From the NCBI RefSeq assembly GCF_023195695.1, contig NZ_JALPQG010000008.1, positions 124,001 through 188,000 on the forward strand: a DNA stretch of 64,000 nt. Reading direction: 5' to 3'. Below the pieces are notes generated by a model, which did not search any database, had not been told where the DNA came from, and saw only the letters and a list, made by a program, of their open reading frames with translations. Positions 8,850-18,649 of the stretch are shown here, one piece after another. Each line of letters opens with the position of its first letter. Within the stretch, counting starts at the first letter, position 1. The DNA comes from Aliiroseovarius sp. S1339 (GTDB lineage: Bacteria > Pseudomonadota > Alphaproteobacteria > Rhodobacterales > Rhodobacteraceae). The position numbers and the translations under genes are program-made.

Positions 8850-10820
8850 ATGATTACAGAGCTTGGACATTTTGCGCTGATATTGGCGCTAGGCGTGGCG
8901 ATCGTGCAGACGATTGTGCCACTGATTGGGGCACATAAAGGCTGGCGAGGCTGGATGGAACTGGCGGTGCCTGCCGCGACGATCCAGTTCCTTCTGGTGC
9001 TGGCGTCGTTCCTCGCGCTGACATACGCATTCGTGACGTCAGACTTTTCACTGCAGTTGGTTACGCTGAACTCGCATTCTGCGAAGCCAATGCTGTACAA
9101 AGTGTCGGGCGTTTGGGGCAACCACGAAGGCTCGATGCTGCTTTGGGTGTTGATCGTGACGCTGTTTGGCGCGATGGCCGCTTGGTTTGGCGGCAACTTG
9201 CCGCAACGCCTGAAAGCGCGGGTGCTTGCTGTGCAAAGCTCGATCGCAGTGGCGTTTCTAGCCTTTGTCCTTTTCACGTCGAACCCATTTATCCGCATCG
9301 CGCAACCGCCGTTTGATGGCCGCGATCTGAACCCGCTTTTGCAAGACCCCGGTTTGGCCTTCCACCCGCCCTTCCTGTATCTGGGCTATGTTGGCCTTTC
9401 CATGGCGTTCTCATTCGCCGTCGCCGCTTTGATCGAGGGTCGGATCGACGCGGCCTGGGGCCGTTGGGTGCGTCCGTGGACGCTGGCCGCCTGGATATTC
9501 CTGACCATCGGGATCGCTCTTGGCAGTTGGTGGGCTTACTATGAGCTTGGCTGGGGCGGTTTCTGGTTCTGGGATCCGGTTGAAAACGCGTCGTTCATGC
9601 CGTGGCTCTTTGCTGCCGCGCTGTTGCATTCGGCCATTGTGGTCGAAAAACGCGAAAGCTTGAAAAGCTGGACCATCCTTCTGGCCATCCTTGCCTTCGG
9701 GTTCTCGCTGATCGGCACGTTTATTGTGCGCTCGGGCGTCATCACGTCTGTGCACGCCTTTGCCACGGACCCCGAACGCGGCGTGTTCATCCTGATGATC
9801 CTCGCCTTTTTCACCGGCGGCGCGCTGACGCTTTTTGCCGCCCGCGCCAGCACGATGGAGGCGCGTGGGGTCTTTGGTTTCGTCAGTCGCGAAAGCGCTC
9901 TGGTGCTGAACAACATCCTGTTGGCTGTGTCATCCCTTGTTGTCTTTGTGGGCACGATCTGGCCGTTGATCGGCGAGATTTTCGGTCGCAAAATCTCGGT
10001 CGGCGCTCCGTTCTTCGAGGCAGCCTTTACCCCCTTTATGGTGGTGCTTGCTTTGGCATTGCCAGTCGGGGCCATGTTGCCGTGGAAACGCGCCAAGCTT
10101 GGCCGTGTGGTGAAGACACTGGTGCCTTTCTTCGTTCTGGCGGTTGCGATTGGGGCGTTGGTCTGGGCGATGCAAACTGAAAAAACGGCGCTGGGGCCCA
10201 TTGGCATGTTCCTTGGCACCTGGTTGGTGGCCGGGGCGCTTGTTGATCTGGCGGGCCGGACCGGGCGGGGATCGGTTTCGAACCGTCTGTCGCGTCTGAC
10301 GCGTCTACCGCGGTCCGACTGGGGCAAGCTTGCGGCGCATTCCGGGTTCGGGATCACCGTTATGGGCATCTCGGGTTTGATGGCGTGGAGTGTTGAGGAC
10401 ATCCGCGTGGCGGCAATCGGCGAAACTTTCTCTGTCTCCAGCTATGAAATCACTTTGGTGGATGTCAGAAGCGAACAGGGGCCGAACTATATGACCACAA
10501 AGGCCGAGATGCGCGTCACCCAAGACGGGCAACCGCTGACAACCCTTTATCCTGAAAAGCGCGTCTATCCCGTGCAGGCGATGCCGACCACAGAAGCCGC
10601 GATTTCGAACGGGTTTTGGCGGGACATCTATCTTGTCATCGGCGATCCGCAGGATGATGGTGGCTGGGCCGTGCGGACCTTTATCAAGCCCTTCGCCAAC
10701 TGGATATGGGCGGGGTCGATCATCATGGCGCTGGGTGGGTTCATCAGCCTGACGGATCGCAGGTTCCGCGTGGCGGCCGGAGCGGCCAAGACGCGTGCGC
10801 AAGGAGTGCCGGCGGAATGA
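8850..10820 (+). CDS. ccmF: Haem lyase CcmF
   Basis: Integral membrane haem lyase subunit of system I cytochrome c maturation, working with CcmH to attach haem from holo-CcmE to apocytochromes. About 15 membrane helices are seen, with the tryptophan-rich WWD motif GWGGFWFWDPVENASF near residue 237 and a conserved FLYLGYVGLSMAF upstream of it. The length is 656 aa from the ATG at 8850 (MITELGHFALIL); an ATG at 8838 is an alternative. There is no strong Shine-Dalgarno at either. ccmH overlaps its stop. Confidence 0.95.
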   Translation: MITELGHFALILALGVAIVQTIVPLIGAHKGWRGWMELAVPAATIQFLLVLASFLALTYAFVTSDFSLQLVTLNSHSAKPMLYKVSGVWGNHEGSMLLWVLIVTLFGAMAAWFGGNLPQRLKARVLAVQSSIAVAFLAFVLFTSNPFIRIAQPPFDGRDLNPLLQDPGLAFHPPFLYLGYVGLSMAFSFAVAALIEGRIDAAWGRWVRPWTLAAWIFLTIGIALGSWWAYYELGWGGFWFWDPVENASFMPWLFAAALLHSAIVVEKRESLKSWTILLAILAFGFSLIGTFIVRSGVITSVHAFATDPERGVFILMILAFFTGGALTLFAARASTMEARGVFGFVSRESALVLNNILLAVSSLVVFVGTIWPLIGEIFGRKISVGAPFFEAAFTPFMVVLALALPVGAMLPWKRAKLGRVVKTLVPFFVLAVAIGALVWAMQTEKTALGPIGMFLGTWLVAGALVDLAGRTGRGSVSNRLSRLTRLPRSDWGKLAAHSGFGITVMGISGLMAWSVEDIRVAAIGETFSVSSYEITLVDVRSEQGPNYMTTKAEMRVTQDGQPLTTLYPEKRVYPVQAMPTTEAAISNGFWRDIYLVIGDPQDDGGWAVRTFIKPFANWIWAGSIIMALGGFISLTDRRFRVAAGAAKTRAQGVPAE

Positions 10821-11278
10821 GGCGTATCATTATTTCGGGCCTTCTGGCCGCCACCCTCGCGGTTTCTCCTGTCTTTGCCGTAAACCCGGACGAGGTTCTG
10901 GATGACCCAGCCCTTGAGCAGCGGGCGCGCAACATCTCGGCGGACCTTAGATGTGTGGTCTGCCGGGGCGAGAATATCGACGAAAGCAACGCCCCAATCG
11001 CGCACGATCTGCGGCTGTTGGTGCGCGAACGTCTGGTCGAAGGCGACAGCAATGACGAGGTGGTGGACTTTATCGTCGAACGCTATGGCGAATACGTTCT
11101 GATGAAACCCAACACATCGGGTGCAAATGTGATCCTTTGGGCGGCTGGCCCTGCGCTGTTTATCGTCGCATTGCTCGCAGCCGGGCTTTATCTGCGCCGC
11201 CGCTCGCAAGCCAAGGACACCGCAACGGCGCTCTCGTCGGACGAAGAGGCGCGTCTGAAAGTGCTGATGAAGGATTGA
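10817..11278 (+). CDS. ccmH: Cytochrome c-type biogenesis protein CcmH
   Basis: Membrane-anchored thiol-oxidoreductase presenting reduced apocytochrome c to the CcmF haem lyase. A signal peptide or N-terminal anchor (1-21) is followed by a three-helix domain with the redox motif LRCVVCRGENI (Cys46, Cys49), then a C-terminal membrane segment (about 103-125) and a short cytoplasmic tail. The length of 153 aa fits the short Ccl2-type protein lacking the TPR domain. The ATG overlaps the ccmF stop as ATGA, so the two are coupled. Confidence 0.95.
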   Translation: MRRIIISGLLAATLAVSPVFAVNPDEVLDDPALEQRARNISADLRCVVCRGENIDESNAPIAHDLRLLVRERLVEGDSNDEVVDFIVERYGEYVLMKPNTSGANVILWAAGPALFIVALLAAGLYLRRRSQAKDTATALSSDEEARLKVLMKD

Positions 11279-11336
11279 TCCCGCCCAGGTCCGGCGTGGT
11301 TCACCTATTTTTTGCAATGTGACGGGGCGTTTGTCT

Positions 11337-11360
11337 TTACCTGACCGATTGGTCGGGTAA
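11337..11360. promoter_or_regulatory. TetR-style inverted repeat upstream of the crotonase
   Basis: TTACCTGACC (11337-11346) and GGTCGGGTAA (11351-11360) are complementary at 9 of 10 positions around the 4-nt centre GATT. The ACCG/GGTC core resembles operators of TetR-family repressors such as PaaR. It ends 27 bp before the ATG at 11388. No tetR gene lies in the window next to it, so the regulator would act from elsewhere. Confidence 0.5.
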
Positions 11361-11387
11361 GCTGCCCGAAATTTGCGGGAGGATCCA

Positions 11388-12164
11388 ATGAACTACGAAA
11401 CGATCACGGTCGAGGTGACCGACGGGTTGGCAGTGCTGACGTTGAACCGCGCTGATGTCATGAACGCGCTGAACACTCAGATGCGTGCGGAAATGACCCA
11501 TGCGATCAAGGAAGCCGGCGAAACGGCACGCGCATTGGTAATAACTGGTGCCGGCCGGGCCTTCTGTTCCGGTCAGGATCTGGGCGACCGCGCAAATGTG
11601 GCTCATGTCGATCTGGAGCGCACTCTGCGCGATGAATACGAGCCATTGCTGGACGCGATCTATAACAGCCCCATTCCCACCATCGCTGCCGTCAACGGCG
11701 CAGCGGCGGGGGCAGGGGCCAACATCGCATTGGCTGCGGACGTTGTCATTGCCGCCGAAAGCGCCTTTTTTATGCAGGCATTTTCCCGCATTGGCCTGAT
11801 ACCGGACGCGGGCGGCACATATTGGATGCCGCGCCAGATGGGTTTCGCCAAAGCGATGGGCGCGTCCCTTTTTGCCGAAAAGACCCCCGCGTGTGAGGCG
11901 GCCGATATGGGGCTGATCTGGGAATGTGTCGCGGATGATGAGTTCGAGGCTGTTTGGCGCAAACGCGGCGAACAACTGGCGAAGGGTCCGACCCTGTCCT
12001 ATCGCAATATCAAGAAAGCCCTGCGCAGCTCGATGAGCAATACGCTGGACGAACAACTGGCACTTGAGGCGAAGCTACAAGGCGAATGCGGCAATTCACG
12101 CGACTTCAAAGAGGGCGTGTTGGCGTTTCTTGAGAAGCGCAACCCCAATTACGAGGGACGCTAG
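11388..12164 (+). CDS. Enoyl-CoA hydratase/isomerase family protein, PaaG-like
   Basis: Crotonase-fold enzyme acting on an acyl-CoA (258 aa). The oxyanion-hole segments FCSGQDLGDR (60-68) and NGAAAGAGANIALA (103-116) are present, as is the acidic residue in GLIPDAGGTYWMPR (Asp140). That last motif is typical of PaaG, the 1,2-epoxyphenylacetyl-CoA isomerase. RBS GGGAGGA lies before the ATG. It stands alone behind a TetR-like palindrome, with no other paa genes beside it, so the substrate could be another beta-oxidation intermediate. Family is firm; PaaG activity is a moderate inference. Confidence 0.85.
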   Translation: MNYETITVEVTDGLAVLTLNRADVMNALNTQMRAEMTHAIKEAGETARALVITGAGRAFCSGQDLGDRANVAHVDLERTLRDEYEPLLDAIYNSPIPTIAAVNGAAAGAGANIALAADVVIAAESAFFMQAFSRIGLIPDAGGTYWMPRQMGFAKAMGASLFAEKTPACEAADMGLIWECVADDEFEAVWRKRGEQLAKGPTLSYRNIKKALRSSMSNTLDEQLALEAKLQGECGNSRDFKEGVLAFLEKRNPNYEGR

Positions 12165-12167
12165 GGC

Positions 12168-12542
12168 CTAGGCCTGATCCCAAGGCTGTCGCCCGTCTTC
12201 AAAGACATCCTTGCCGCGTTCAAATAGCGTCGGATCGTCAAGCGCACCAGCGTAAATGGCTATGGCGTCTGGCATGCGGGACGTCGCTTTCAACAGCGGC
12301 GATCCGCAATCGCGACAGAATATGAATTCCAACATCGATCCCGAATCCGCCCTTTGGCGATAGGTTTTTGTCGGCCCCTTGGTCATCAGCGCATCGCGGT
12401 GGACCATCATTTGCGGGGCGTGTCCGGCCCCGGTCACGTGTTGGCAATCTCTGCAATAGCATTGGATTGTGAAGCGAATTTCGCCGGTATAGTCGAACTG
12501 GCACGCTCCACACAGGCAGCTGCCAGATAGATACTGAGACAT
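12168..12542 (-). CDS. GFA family zinc-binding protein
   Basis: Small zinc-binding protein (124 aa) of the glutathione-dependent formaldehyde-activating family. Zinc ligands appear as CLCGACQF near residues 9-16, CYCRDCQHVTG at 28-38 and FCRDCGSPLL near 75. Most GFA proteins away from formaldehyde dehydrogenase operons have no proven activity, so formaldehyde binding should not be assumed. The start at 12542 has the RBS AAGGAGG. It lies three bases after the convergent crotonase stop. Confidence 0.85.
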   Translation of the reverse strand: MSQYLSGSCLCGACQFDYTGEIRFTIQCYCRDCQHVTGAGHAPQMMVHRDALMTKGPTKTYRQRADSGSMLEFIFCRDCGSPLLKATSRMPDAIAIYAGALDDPTLFERGKDVFEDGRQPWDQA

Positions 12543-12600
12543 GTCCAACCTCCTTGATTGATAGAGTAGCCAGTAGCTTGATGCGCGCCATGAAAACAAA

Positions 12601-12628
12601 AAAAGCCGCCAAAATCGGCGGCTTTTTT
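12601..12628. terminator. Bidirectional intrinsic terminator
   Basis: GCCGCC (12605-12610) pairs with GGCGGC (12617-12622) around a 6-nt loop, with A-run on one side and T-run on the other. It serves gltA (minus strand, stop at 12650) and could also work on the plus strand. Confidence 0.85.
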
Positions 12629-12649
12629 CTGGTTCGGAGGAACGGCGTC

Positions 12650-13945
12650 TTAGCGCTTTGCGACATCCACATAATCGCGCATCGTCTCGCCCAGATACAA
12701 CTGGCGCGGACGACCGATTTTTTGTGCCGGATCGCCCAGCATCTCTTTCCACTGCGAAATCCAACCGACAGTGCGGCTAAGCGCGAAGATCGGTGTGAAC
12801 ATCGAGGTGGGGAAGCCCATCGCCTCAAGGATGATACCCGAATAGAAGTCGACGTTCGGATACAGTTTCTTCTCAACGAAATAGGGATCTTCCAGCGCAA
12901 TGCGCTCAAGCTCTTTCGCGACTTTCAGGGTCTCGTTGTTGTCGATGCCCAGAAGGCCCAGCACCTCGTCAGCACTTTCCTTCATGACCTTCGCACGCGG
13001 GTCGAAGTTCTTGTAGACGCGGTGGCCAAAGCCCATCAGGCGGAACGGGTCGTTCTTGTCTTTGGCGCGTTCGACGAATTCGGGGATGCGATCCACGGTG
13101 CCGATTTCGCGGAGCATTTCAAGACAGGCTTGGTTGGCGCCACCGTGGGCGGGGCCCCAAAGGCAAGCGATACCTGCGGCGATACAGGCGAACGGGTTGG
13201 CGCCTGACGACCCGGCCAGACGCACGGTCGAAGTCGACGCGTTCTGTTCGTGGTCAGCATGCAGGGTGAAAATCCGGTCCATGGCTTTGGACAGGATCGG
13301 GTCCACGACATATTCCTCGGCCGGGACGGCAAAGCACATACGCAGGAAGTTCGACGCATAGTCCAGATCATTCTTCGGATACACGAACGGTTGGCCGACC
13401 GAATATTTGAAGGCCATGGCTGCGATTGTCGGCAGTTTGGCGATCATGCGGATCGCGGCGACTTCACGTTGCCATTCATCATTCACATCAGTCGAGTCGT
13501 GATAGAAGGCAGACATTGCCCCAACGACGCCAGTGATGATCGCCATTGGGTGGGCGTCGCGGCGGAACCCGGTGAAGAATTTGATCATTTGCTCGTGGAC
13601 CATCGTGTGATTGGTCACGCGGCTTTCGAAGTCCAACTGCTCGGCTTGGGTTGGCAGTTCACCGTACAGCAGCAGATAGCAGACTTCGAGGAAATGCGAC
13701 TTGTCGGCCAGCTGGTCGATCGGATAGCCGCGATACAGCAGCTCGCCCTTGTCACCATCGATGAAGGTGATGGTCGAATCACAGCTGGCAGTCGATGTGA
13801 AGCCGGGGTCATAGGTGAACACGTCACCCTTTGCATACAGTTTGCGGATGTCGATCACGTCGGGGCCCGCTGTGGGCGAATACATCGGCAGTTCCAGCTC
13901 TTTGTCACCAAATGTAAGCTTCGCAGTTCCGGTCGGTTTGGCCAT
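12650..13945 (-). CDS. gltA: Citrate synthase (type II)
   Basis: Condenses acetyl-CoA and oxaloacetate to citrate, entering the TCA cycle. The length of 431 aa and N-terminal beta-domain fit the hexameric Gram-negative type. Catalytic residues are visible as [10 protein letters not shown] (His267), [14 protein letters not shown] (His308) and YPNVDFYSG (Asp366). It is transcribed on the minus strand after gltX with a 68-bp gap, and ends at the strong hairpin terminator at 12601-12628. Confidence 0.97.
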   Translation of the reverse strand: MAKPTGTAKLTFGDKELELPMYSPTAGPDVIDIRKLYAKGDVFTYDPGFTSTASCDSTITFIDGDKGELLYRGYPIDQLADKSHFLEVCYLLLYGELPTQAEQLDFESRVTNHTMVHEQMIKFFTGFRRDAHPMAIITGVVGAMSAFYHDSTDVNDEWQREVAAIRMIAKLPTIAAMAFKYSVGQPFVYPKNDLDYASNFLRMCFAVPAEEYVVDPILSKAMDRIFTLHADHEQNASTSTVRLAGSSGANPFACIAAGIACLWGPAHGGANQACLEMLREIGTVDRIPEFVERAKDKNDPFRLMGFGHRVYKNFDPRAKVMKESADEVLGLLGIDNNETLKVAKELERIALEDPYFVEKKLYPNVDFYSGIILEAMGFPTSMFTPIFALSRTVGWISQWKEMLGDPAQKIGRPRQLYLGETMRDYVDVAKR

Positions 13946-14013
13946 CTATTTATTCCCTTCGTGTTCGTATCTATCCACGTCCACCCCGGATGGGTCGGTC
14001 GCGTGTGCTTGTT

Positions 14014-15417
14014 CTATGCGCTTGCATCTTCAAGGCGGGCAACAGTTTCGTCACGGCCAAGAACAAGCATCATATCAAATACGCTTGGGGTCACGGCGCG
14101 ACCGGCAAGGGCTGCACGCAAGGGAGCAGCCAGTTTGCCAAACTTGGTCCCGTGAGCTTCGGCAAGCCCGTTCAGGATCCCTTCCAGCGTGTTGCGATCC
14201 CAGCTAGCATTTTGCAGCTGCGGCGTCAATTCTTTCAGTATACCACGGGATACTTCATCCAGTGCCTTTGCTGCTTTCTCGTCCTGTTCGATGGGGCGGG
14301 TAATGGTTGCAAAGTGCGCTTTTACAAGGAGTTGCGGGAATGTCTTCGCCCCCGTTTTCAACACATACATCGCGTCCGCTAAAAGTTGACGTTGCTGCGG
14401 TTGCAAAGGGAATTGCCCGGTTGCGGCCAAAAAATCCTCAAGCTCGGCCATCACTTCGGCATCGTCCATCGCCGCAAGGTGTTGCCCCGATAGGTTGTCG
14501 AGCTTTTTGAAGTCAAACCGGGCCGGGCTTTTGCCGATTCCCTTCAGGTCAAACCACTCCAACGCCTGCGCGTCGGTGAAAAATTCGTCGTCCCCGTGGC
14601 TCCATCCCAGACGCGCCAGATAGTTGCGCATCGCGCGGGCGGGGTAGCCCATGGCTTGGTATTCTTCGACCCCCAATGCGCCGTGGCGTTTGGACAGTTT
14701 TTTGCCGTCGGGGCCGTGGATCAGCGGAATATGCGCCCAGACCGGCACGTCCCACCCCATCGCCTGATAGACAAGCTGTTGACGTGCGGCGTTGTTCAGG
14801 TGGTCATCGCCGCGAATGGCATGGGTCACGCCCATGTCGTGATCATCCACAACGACAGCCAGCATGTAGGTAGGTGTGCCATCAGACCGTAAACAAATCA
14901 TGTCGTCCAACTGATCGTTGCGGATCGTGACATCGCCCTGCACGGCATCCTTGATGATCGTCGCCCCCTCGCGTGGGGCTTTCAGGCGGATAACATAGGG
15001 GGCATCCGGGTGCGTCGCGGGGTCGGCGTCGCGCCACGGCGATTGGAACAACGTCGATTTCCCAGCTGCGCGCGCCTCGTCACGAAACATTTGAATTTCG
15101 TCCTGCGTGGCAAAACACTTATAGGCATGGCCGTTTGTCAGCATCTGGTGTGCCATTTCGGCATGGCGTTCGGCGCGGTCGAATTGGCTGATCACGTCGC
15201 CGTCATGGTCAAGACCAAGCCACTCCATGCCCTTCAGGATCGCCGCTGTCGCCTCGGGTGTGGAACGGGCGCGGTCGGTGTCCTCGATCCTCAGCAGGAA
15301 TTTTCCGCCATGGCCACGGGCAAAGAGCCAGTTGAACAGCGCGGTGCGCGCGCCGCCGATATGCAGGTATCCGGTGGGCGAGGGGGCGAAACGGGTGACG
15401 ATCTGATCGGTGGACAT
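14014..15417 (-). CDS. gltX: Glutamate--tRNA ligase
   Basis: Class I aminoacyl-tRNA synthetase charging tRNA-Glu (467 aa). The HIGH-type motif [20 protein letters not shown] is at residues 11-30, the [10 protein letters not shown] segment near 47 and the KMSKS-type loop [16 protein letters not shown] at 238-253; the C-terminal anticodon-binding domain is present. Rhodobacteraceae often carry two gltX copies, so this may be either the discriminating or the relaxed form. gltA follows 68 bp downstream on the same strand. Confidence 0.96.
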   Translation of the reverse strand: MSTDQIVTRFAPSPTGYLHIGGARTALFNWLFARGHGGKFLLRIEDTDRARSTPEATAAILKGMEWLGLDHDGDVISQFDRAERHAEMAHQMLTNGHAYKCFATQDEIQMFRDEARAAGKSTLFQSPWRDADPATHPDAPYVIRLKAPREGATIIKDAVQGDVTIRNDQLDDMICLRSDGTPTYMLAVVVDDHDMGVTHAIRGDDHLNNAARQQLVYQAMGWDVPVWAHIPLIHGPDGKKLSKRHGALGVEEYQAMGYPARAMRNYLARLGWSHGDDEFFTDAQALEWFDLKGIGKSPARFDFKKLDNLSGQHLAAMDDAEVMAELEDFLAATGQFPLQPQQRQLLADAMYVLKTGAKTFPQLLVKAHFATITRPIEQDEKAAKALDEVSRGILKELTPQLQNASWDRNTLEGILNGLAEAHGTKFGKLAAPLRAALAGRAVTPSVFDMMLVLGRDETVARLEDASA

Positions 15418-15573
15418 GAAGCGTTAACCTTTTGGAAACCATACGGGCGTTACTGAGGTATCAACACGCGCTGCGCGCGCGATGAAACCCCGGACAGGGC
15501 CAGTGTTGCGGTGAAACCGTCGGCCCGAGCTTGTCCCGACAGGCTTTACGCAAAACAGAGGCTGTGAACAAGG

Positions 15574-17625
15574 GTGCTGGTCCACAACGTCTTGACGCGG
15601 ATAGAGGAAGAACGCGGTCGCTTCATGCATTGGGCGCCTCTGTTTTTGGGCACCGGCGTCGGCACCTATTTCGCGCTGCTGTCCGAGCCGACGGGGCCGA
15701 TTTATGCCAGCCTAATTGCGTTTGTCGCATTCTGCGCGCTTATCGCTTGGCTTTGGCCGTGGGGATTTGGGCCACTTGCCATCGCGGTCGGTTTGGTTGG
15801 GTTTGGTTTTTGTCTGGCAGGCGCGCGGGCGCATTACGTCGCCGAACCGGTGTTGGGGTTCCGCTATTACGGCCCGGTCGAAGGTCGGATCGTCAAGATC
15901 GACCGCTCACAATCTGATGCGGTGCGGCTGACGCTGGACCGGGTGCGGCTGGATGATGTCGGCCCGACGATGCACGCAACCACCGTGCGGGTGTCGCTGC
16001 ATGGTGATCAGGGCTATCTGGCCCCGGCAATCGGCCAGCGCATCGCGATGACTGCGCATCTGTCCGGCCCCAACGGCCCGGTTGAGCCCGGCGGGTTCGA
16101 TTTTCAACGCATGGCATGGTTTCGCGGGATCGGAGCGGTAGGCTATGCGCGGGTGCCGGCCTTGTTGCTGAAACCACCCGAGCCGGGCATCGCCCTTGCG
16201 GTATCGCGTATGCGCCAGAACATATCGGCTTGGGTGCGTGGGGTGCTGCCGGGCGAAACGGGGGCGTTTGCGGCGGCGATCACCACGGGTGATCGTTCCG
16301 CCATGGGCAAAGACACGATTGGGGCGCTGCGTGCGTCTAATCTTGCCCACCTTCTTGCGATCTCTGGCCTGCATATGGGGCTATTGACGGGCTTCATCTT
16401 TCAGGCCATGCGCATGGTGCTGAGTCTTTGGCAAAGCGTCGCCCTTCGCTATCCGATCAAGAAGCTGGCGGCCTGCGCGGCTATTCTGTCGGGTGCGTTC
16501 TATCTGGCTCTGTCTGGCGGCAATATCGCGACCGAGCGCGCCTTTGTCATGGTCGCCACCATGTTCGTCGCCATCCTGTTTGATCGCCGCGCCCTGTCCT
16601 TGCGCGCCGTCGCCATGGCGGCGATCATCGTTTTGACGCTGCATTCCGAGGCCTTGGTTGAGCCCGGCTTCCAGATGTCGTTTGCTGCCACGACGGCTTT
16701 GGTTGCAGTGTTTGGCTGGCTTCGCGACAGGGCACGCAATGACGGCGCATGGCGAGCATCCAAATGGGCGCGCCCGGTGCTTGCGGTTGTCATATCTTCC
16801 TTTGTGGCGGGCATGGCGACGGCTCCGTTTGGCGCGGCGCATTTTAATCAGATCAGCCATTTCGGCTTGCTGGCGAACCTTTTGTCTGTGCCGATAATGG
16901 GCGCGCTGATCATGCCTTTGGCGGTGCTGGCTGCGCTGTTGTCGACGGCCGGGCTTGGCTGGTTGCCGGTCAAGCTGATGGGGCCGCCGATTGACTGGAT
17001 CATCGGGGTGGCGCGGTTTGTGTCGTCGCTGGATGGCGCGACTGGACAGGTGCCCGCCCCGCCGGATGCGGTGTTGCCCATGGTGGCGGTGGGCGGGATC
17101 TTAGCGACGTTGTTGACCCGCCGTGCGCGCCTGATGGCGTTGGTGCCGTTTGTCGCTGCTGCGCTTTTGTGGTCGCAGGCCACGCGCCCGCCAGTGTTGA
17201 TCAGCTCGACTGGCGGGCTGGTTGGGGTGATGACAGACGCCGGGCGTGACCTGTCCAAACCGCGCGGCGAAGCCTTCGCGGCCCTGTCATGGTTGGAAAA
17301 TGACGGCGATGCGGCAGATCAGGAAACCGCTTTTGCGCGTGTCGGACTGACGGGGAAGCCCGGGCATTTGACAGCAAAGCTTGGCGGAGCGGTGCTGATC
17401 CACCTGACAGGTCGCGGCGCTGGCGATAGGGTGCTGGATGCCTGCGGCGAAGCCGATCTGGTCGCGCTGTCGGGCAAGCCGACAACGGACCCACCCGCGA
17501 ACTGCACTCTTTTGGACCGCGCTGCCCTTTCAAAAACCGGGGCTGTGGCCCTGTGGCCTGATGCTGATGGGTTTCGCATCGAAACCGCTCGCGCACGCGC
17601 CGGAAACCGGCTTTGGACGCGTTAA
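15574..17625 (+). CDS. comEC: ComEC/Rec2-family competence protein without metallo-beta-lactamase motif
   Basis: Polytopic inner-membrane DNA channel of natural transformation (683 aa). An N-terminal DUF4131-type region is followed by the competence domain with SNLAHLLAISGLHMGLL near residue 255 and many membrane helices to about residue 535. The C-terminal 140 residues do not show the HxHxDH zinc motif of the nuclease-like domain of Gram-positive ComEC. A GTG start at 15574 is used because no upstream ATG exists; ATG 15625 is the alternative. It is divergent from gltX. Confidence 0.88.
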   Translation: MLVHNVLTRIEEERGRFMHWAPLFLGTGVGTYFALLSEPTGPIYASLIAFVAFCALIAWLWPWGFGPLAIAVGLVGFGFCLAGARAHYVAEPVLGFRYYGPVEGRIVKIDRSQSDAVRLTLDRVRLDDVGPTMHATTVRVSLHGDQGYLAPAIGQRIAMTAHLSGPNGPVEPGGFDFQRMAWFRGIGAVGYARVPALLLKPPEPGIALAVSRMRQNISAWVRGVLPGETGAFAAAITTGDRSAMGKDTIGALRASNLAHLLAISGLHMGLLTGFIFQAMRMVLSLWQSVALRYPIKKLAACAAILSGAFYLALSGGNIATERAFVMVATMFVAILFDRRALSLRAVAMAAIIVLTLHSEALVEPGFQMSFAATTALVAVFGWLRDRARNDGAWRASKWARPVLAVVISSFVAGMATAPFGAAHFNQISHFGLLANLLSVPIMGALIMPLAVLAALLSTAGLGWLPVKLMGPPIDWIIGVARFVSSLDGATGQVPAPPDAVLPMVAVGGILATLLTRRARLMALVPFVAAALLWSQATRPPVLISSTGGLVGVMTDAGRDLSKPRGEAFAALSWLENDGDAADQETAFARVGLTGKPGHLTAKLGGAVLIHLTGRGAGDRVLDACGEADLVALSGKPTTDPPANCTLLDRAALSKTGAVALWPDADGFRIETARARAGNRLWTR

Positions 17626-17686
17626 GGCGCAAGCCTGTTGCCCGCCATGCGCAAAGCCCCTAGCTTTCCGGCAAAGGAGCATAAAA

Positions 17687-18649
17687 ATGGTCGAGACAGC
17701 AGGGCGCATCACCCTTTGGGGGGTCGAGGTTTTTGTGGCGGCTGCCGACGAACGCTCGATCTCGGTTGCGGCGCGGCGGCTGGGGGCAAGCCCGTCATCT
17801 GTCAGTCAACAACTGACCAACCTGGAAACCGCACTGGGCGCTCCACTTCTTGACCGTTCGGCCCGCCCGATGAGCCTGACACCTGCCGGGGCGTTGTTTT
17901 TAAAACGGGCGCAGGCGATCCTGAACGAAGCCGAGCAGGCCCGTGCCGAGCTGGCGCTTGGGGCCATGTCACACCTGTCTCGCTTGCGTCTTGGGATGAT
18001 TGAAGATTTCGACGCCGACGTCACGCCGCGGCTTCTGTCGGATCTGGCCGGTGAGATGAAAACCACGCGGTTCCTGTTGGAAACAGGCGCTTCGCACCGA
18101 TTGCATGACCAGTTGGACGCGCGTGCGTTGGATGTGATCATCGCGGCAGACACAGGTGCCTCGGCCCCATGGATGGAGGTGCACGCGTTGATGGAAGAGC
18201 CATTCGTCGCCGCAGTGCCGAAGGGCCTGATCAACAAGGGCGATCCAATACAGATACTGCGCGATCTGCCATTGGTGCAATACACCGCGCGCCATCATAT
18301 GGGGCGGATGATTTCGGACCACCTTGCACGCCACAACATCCGACTGAACAACCGGTTCGAGCTAGACAGTTACCACGCCATCATGGCGATGGTGGCCGCA
18401 GGTGCAGGCTGGTCGATCATCACGCCTTTGGGCTTTTTCCACGCGCACCGCTTCCGGGCGCAAACTGATCTGATCGAACTGCCCTTTGCGCCAATGACCC
18501 GGCGGATCAACCTGACAGCCCGCGAAGGGGTGCTGGGCGAGCTGCCGCAAGACATGGCCGCCCGTGCCAAGCTGATATTGAGTGAGATGATCGTGGACCC
18601 TGCCGCCCAGACCTATCCTTGGCTGCGCGACAAGCTGGTACTGCTTTAA
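17687..18649 (+). CDS. LysR-family transcriptional regulator
   Basis: DNA-binding regulator of 320 aa. The helix-turn-helix is SISVAARRLGASPSSVSQQL at about residues 25-44, followed by the linker helix and LysR substrate-binding domain (RLRLGMIEDFDADVTPRLL near 102). The ATG at 17687 has AAGGAG at 17674-17679. Its stop overlaps that of the convergent aminotransferase gene by 4 bases. The position beside an aminotransferase and GS/ABC cluster suggests nitrogen or amine metabolism as its subject, but nothing in the sequence proves it. Confidence 0.92.
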   Translation: MVETAGRITLWGVEVFVAAADERSISVAARRLGASPSSVSQQLTNLETALGAPLLDRSARPMSLTPAGALFLKRAQAILNEAEQARAELALGAMSHLSRLRLGMIEDFDADVTPRLLSDLAGEMKTTRFLLETGASHRLHDQLDARALDVIIAADTGASAPWMEVHALMEEPFVAAVPKGLINKGDPIQILRDLPLVQYTARHHMGRMISDHLARHNIRLNNRFELDSYHAIMAMVAAGAGWSIITPLGFFHAHRFRAQTDLIELPFAPMTRRINLTAREGVLGELPQDMAARAKLILSEMIVDPAAQTYPWLRDKLVLL

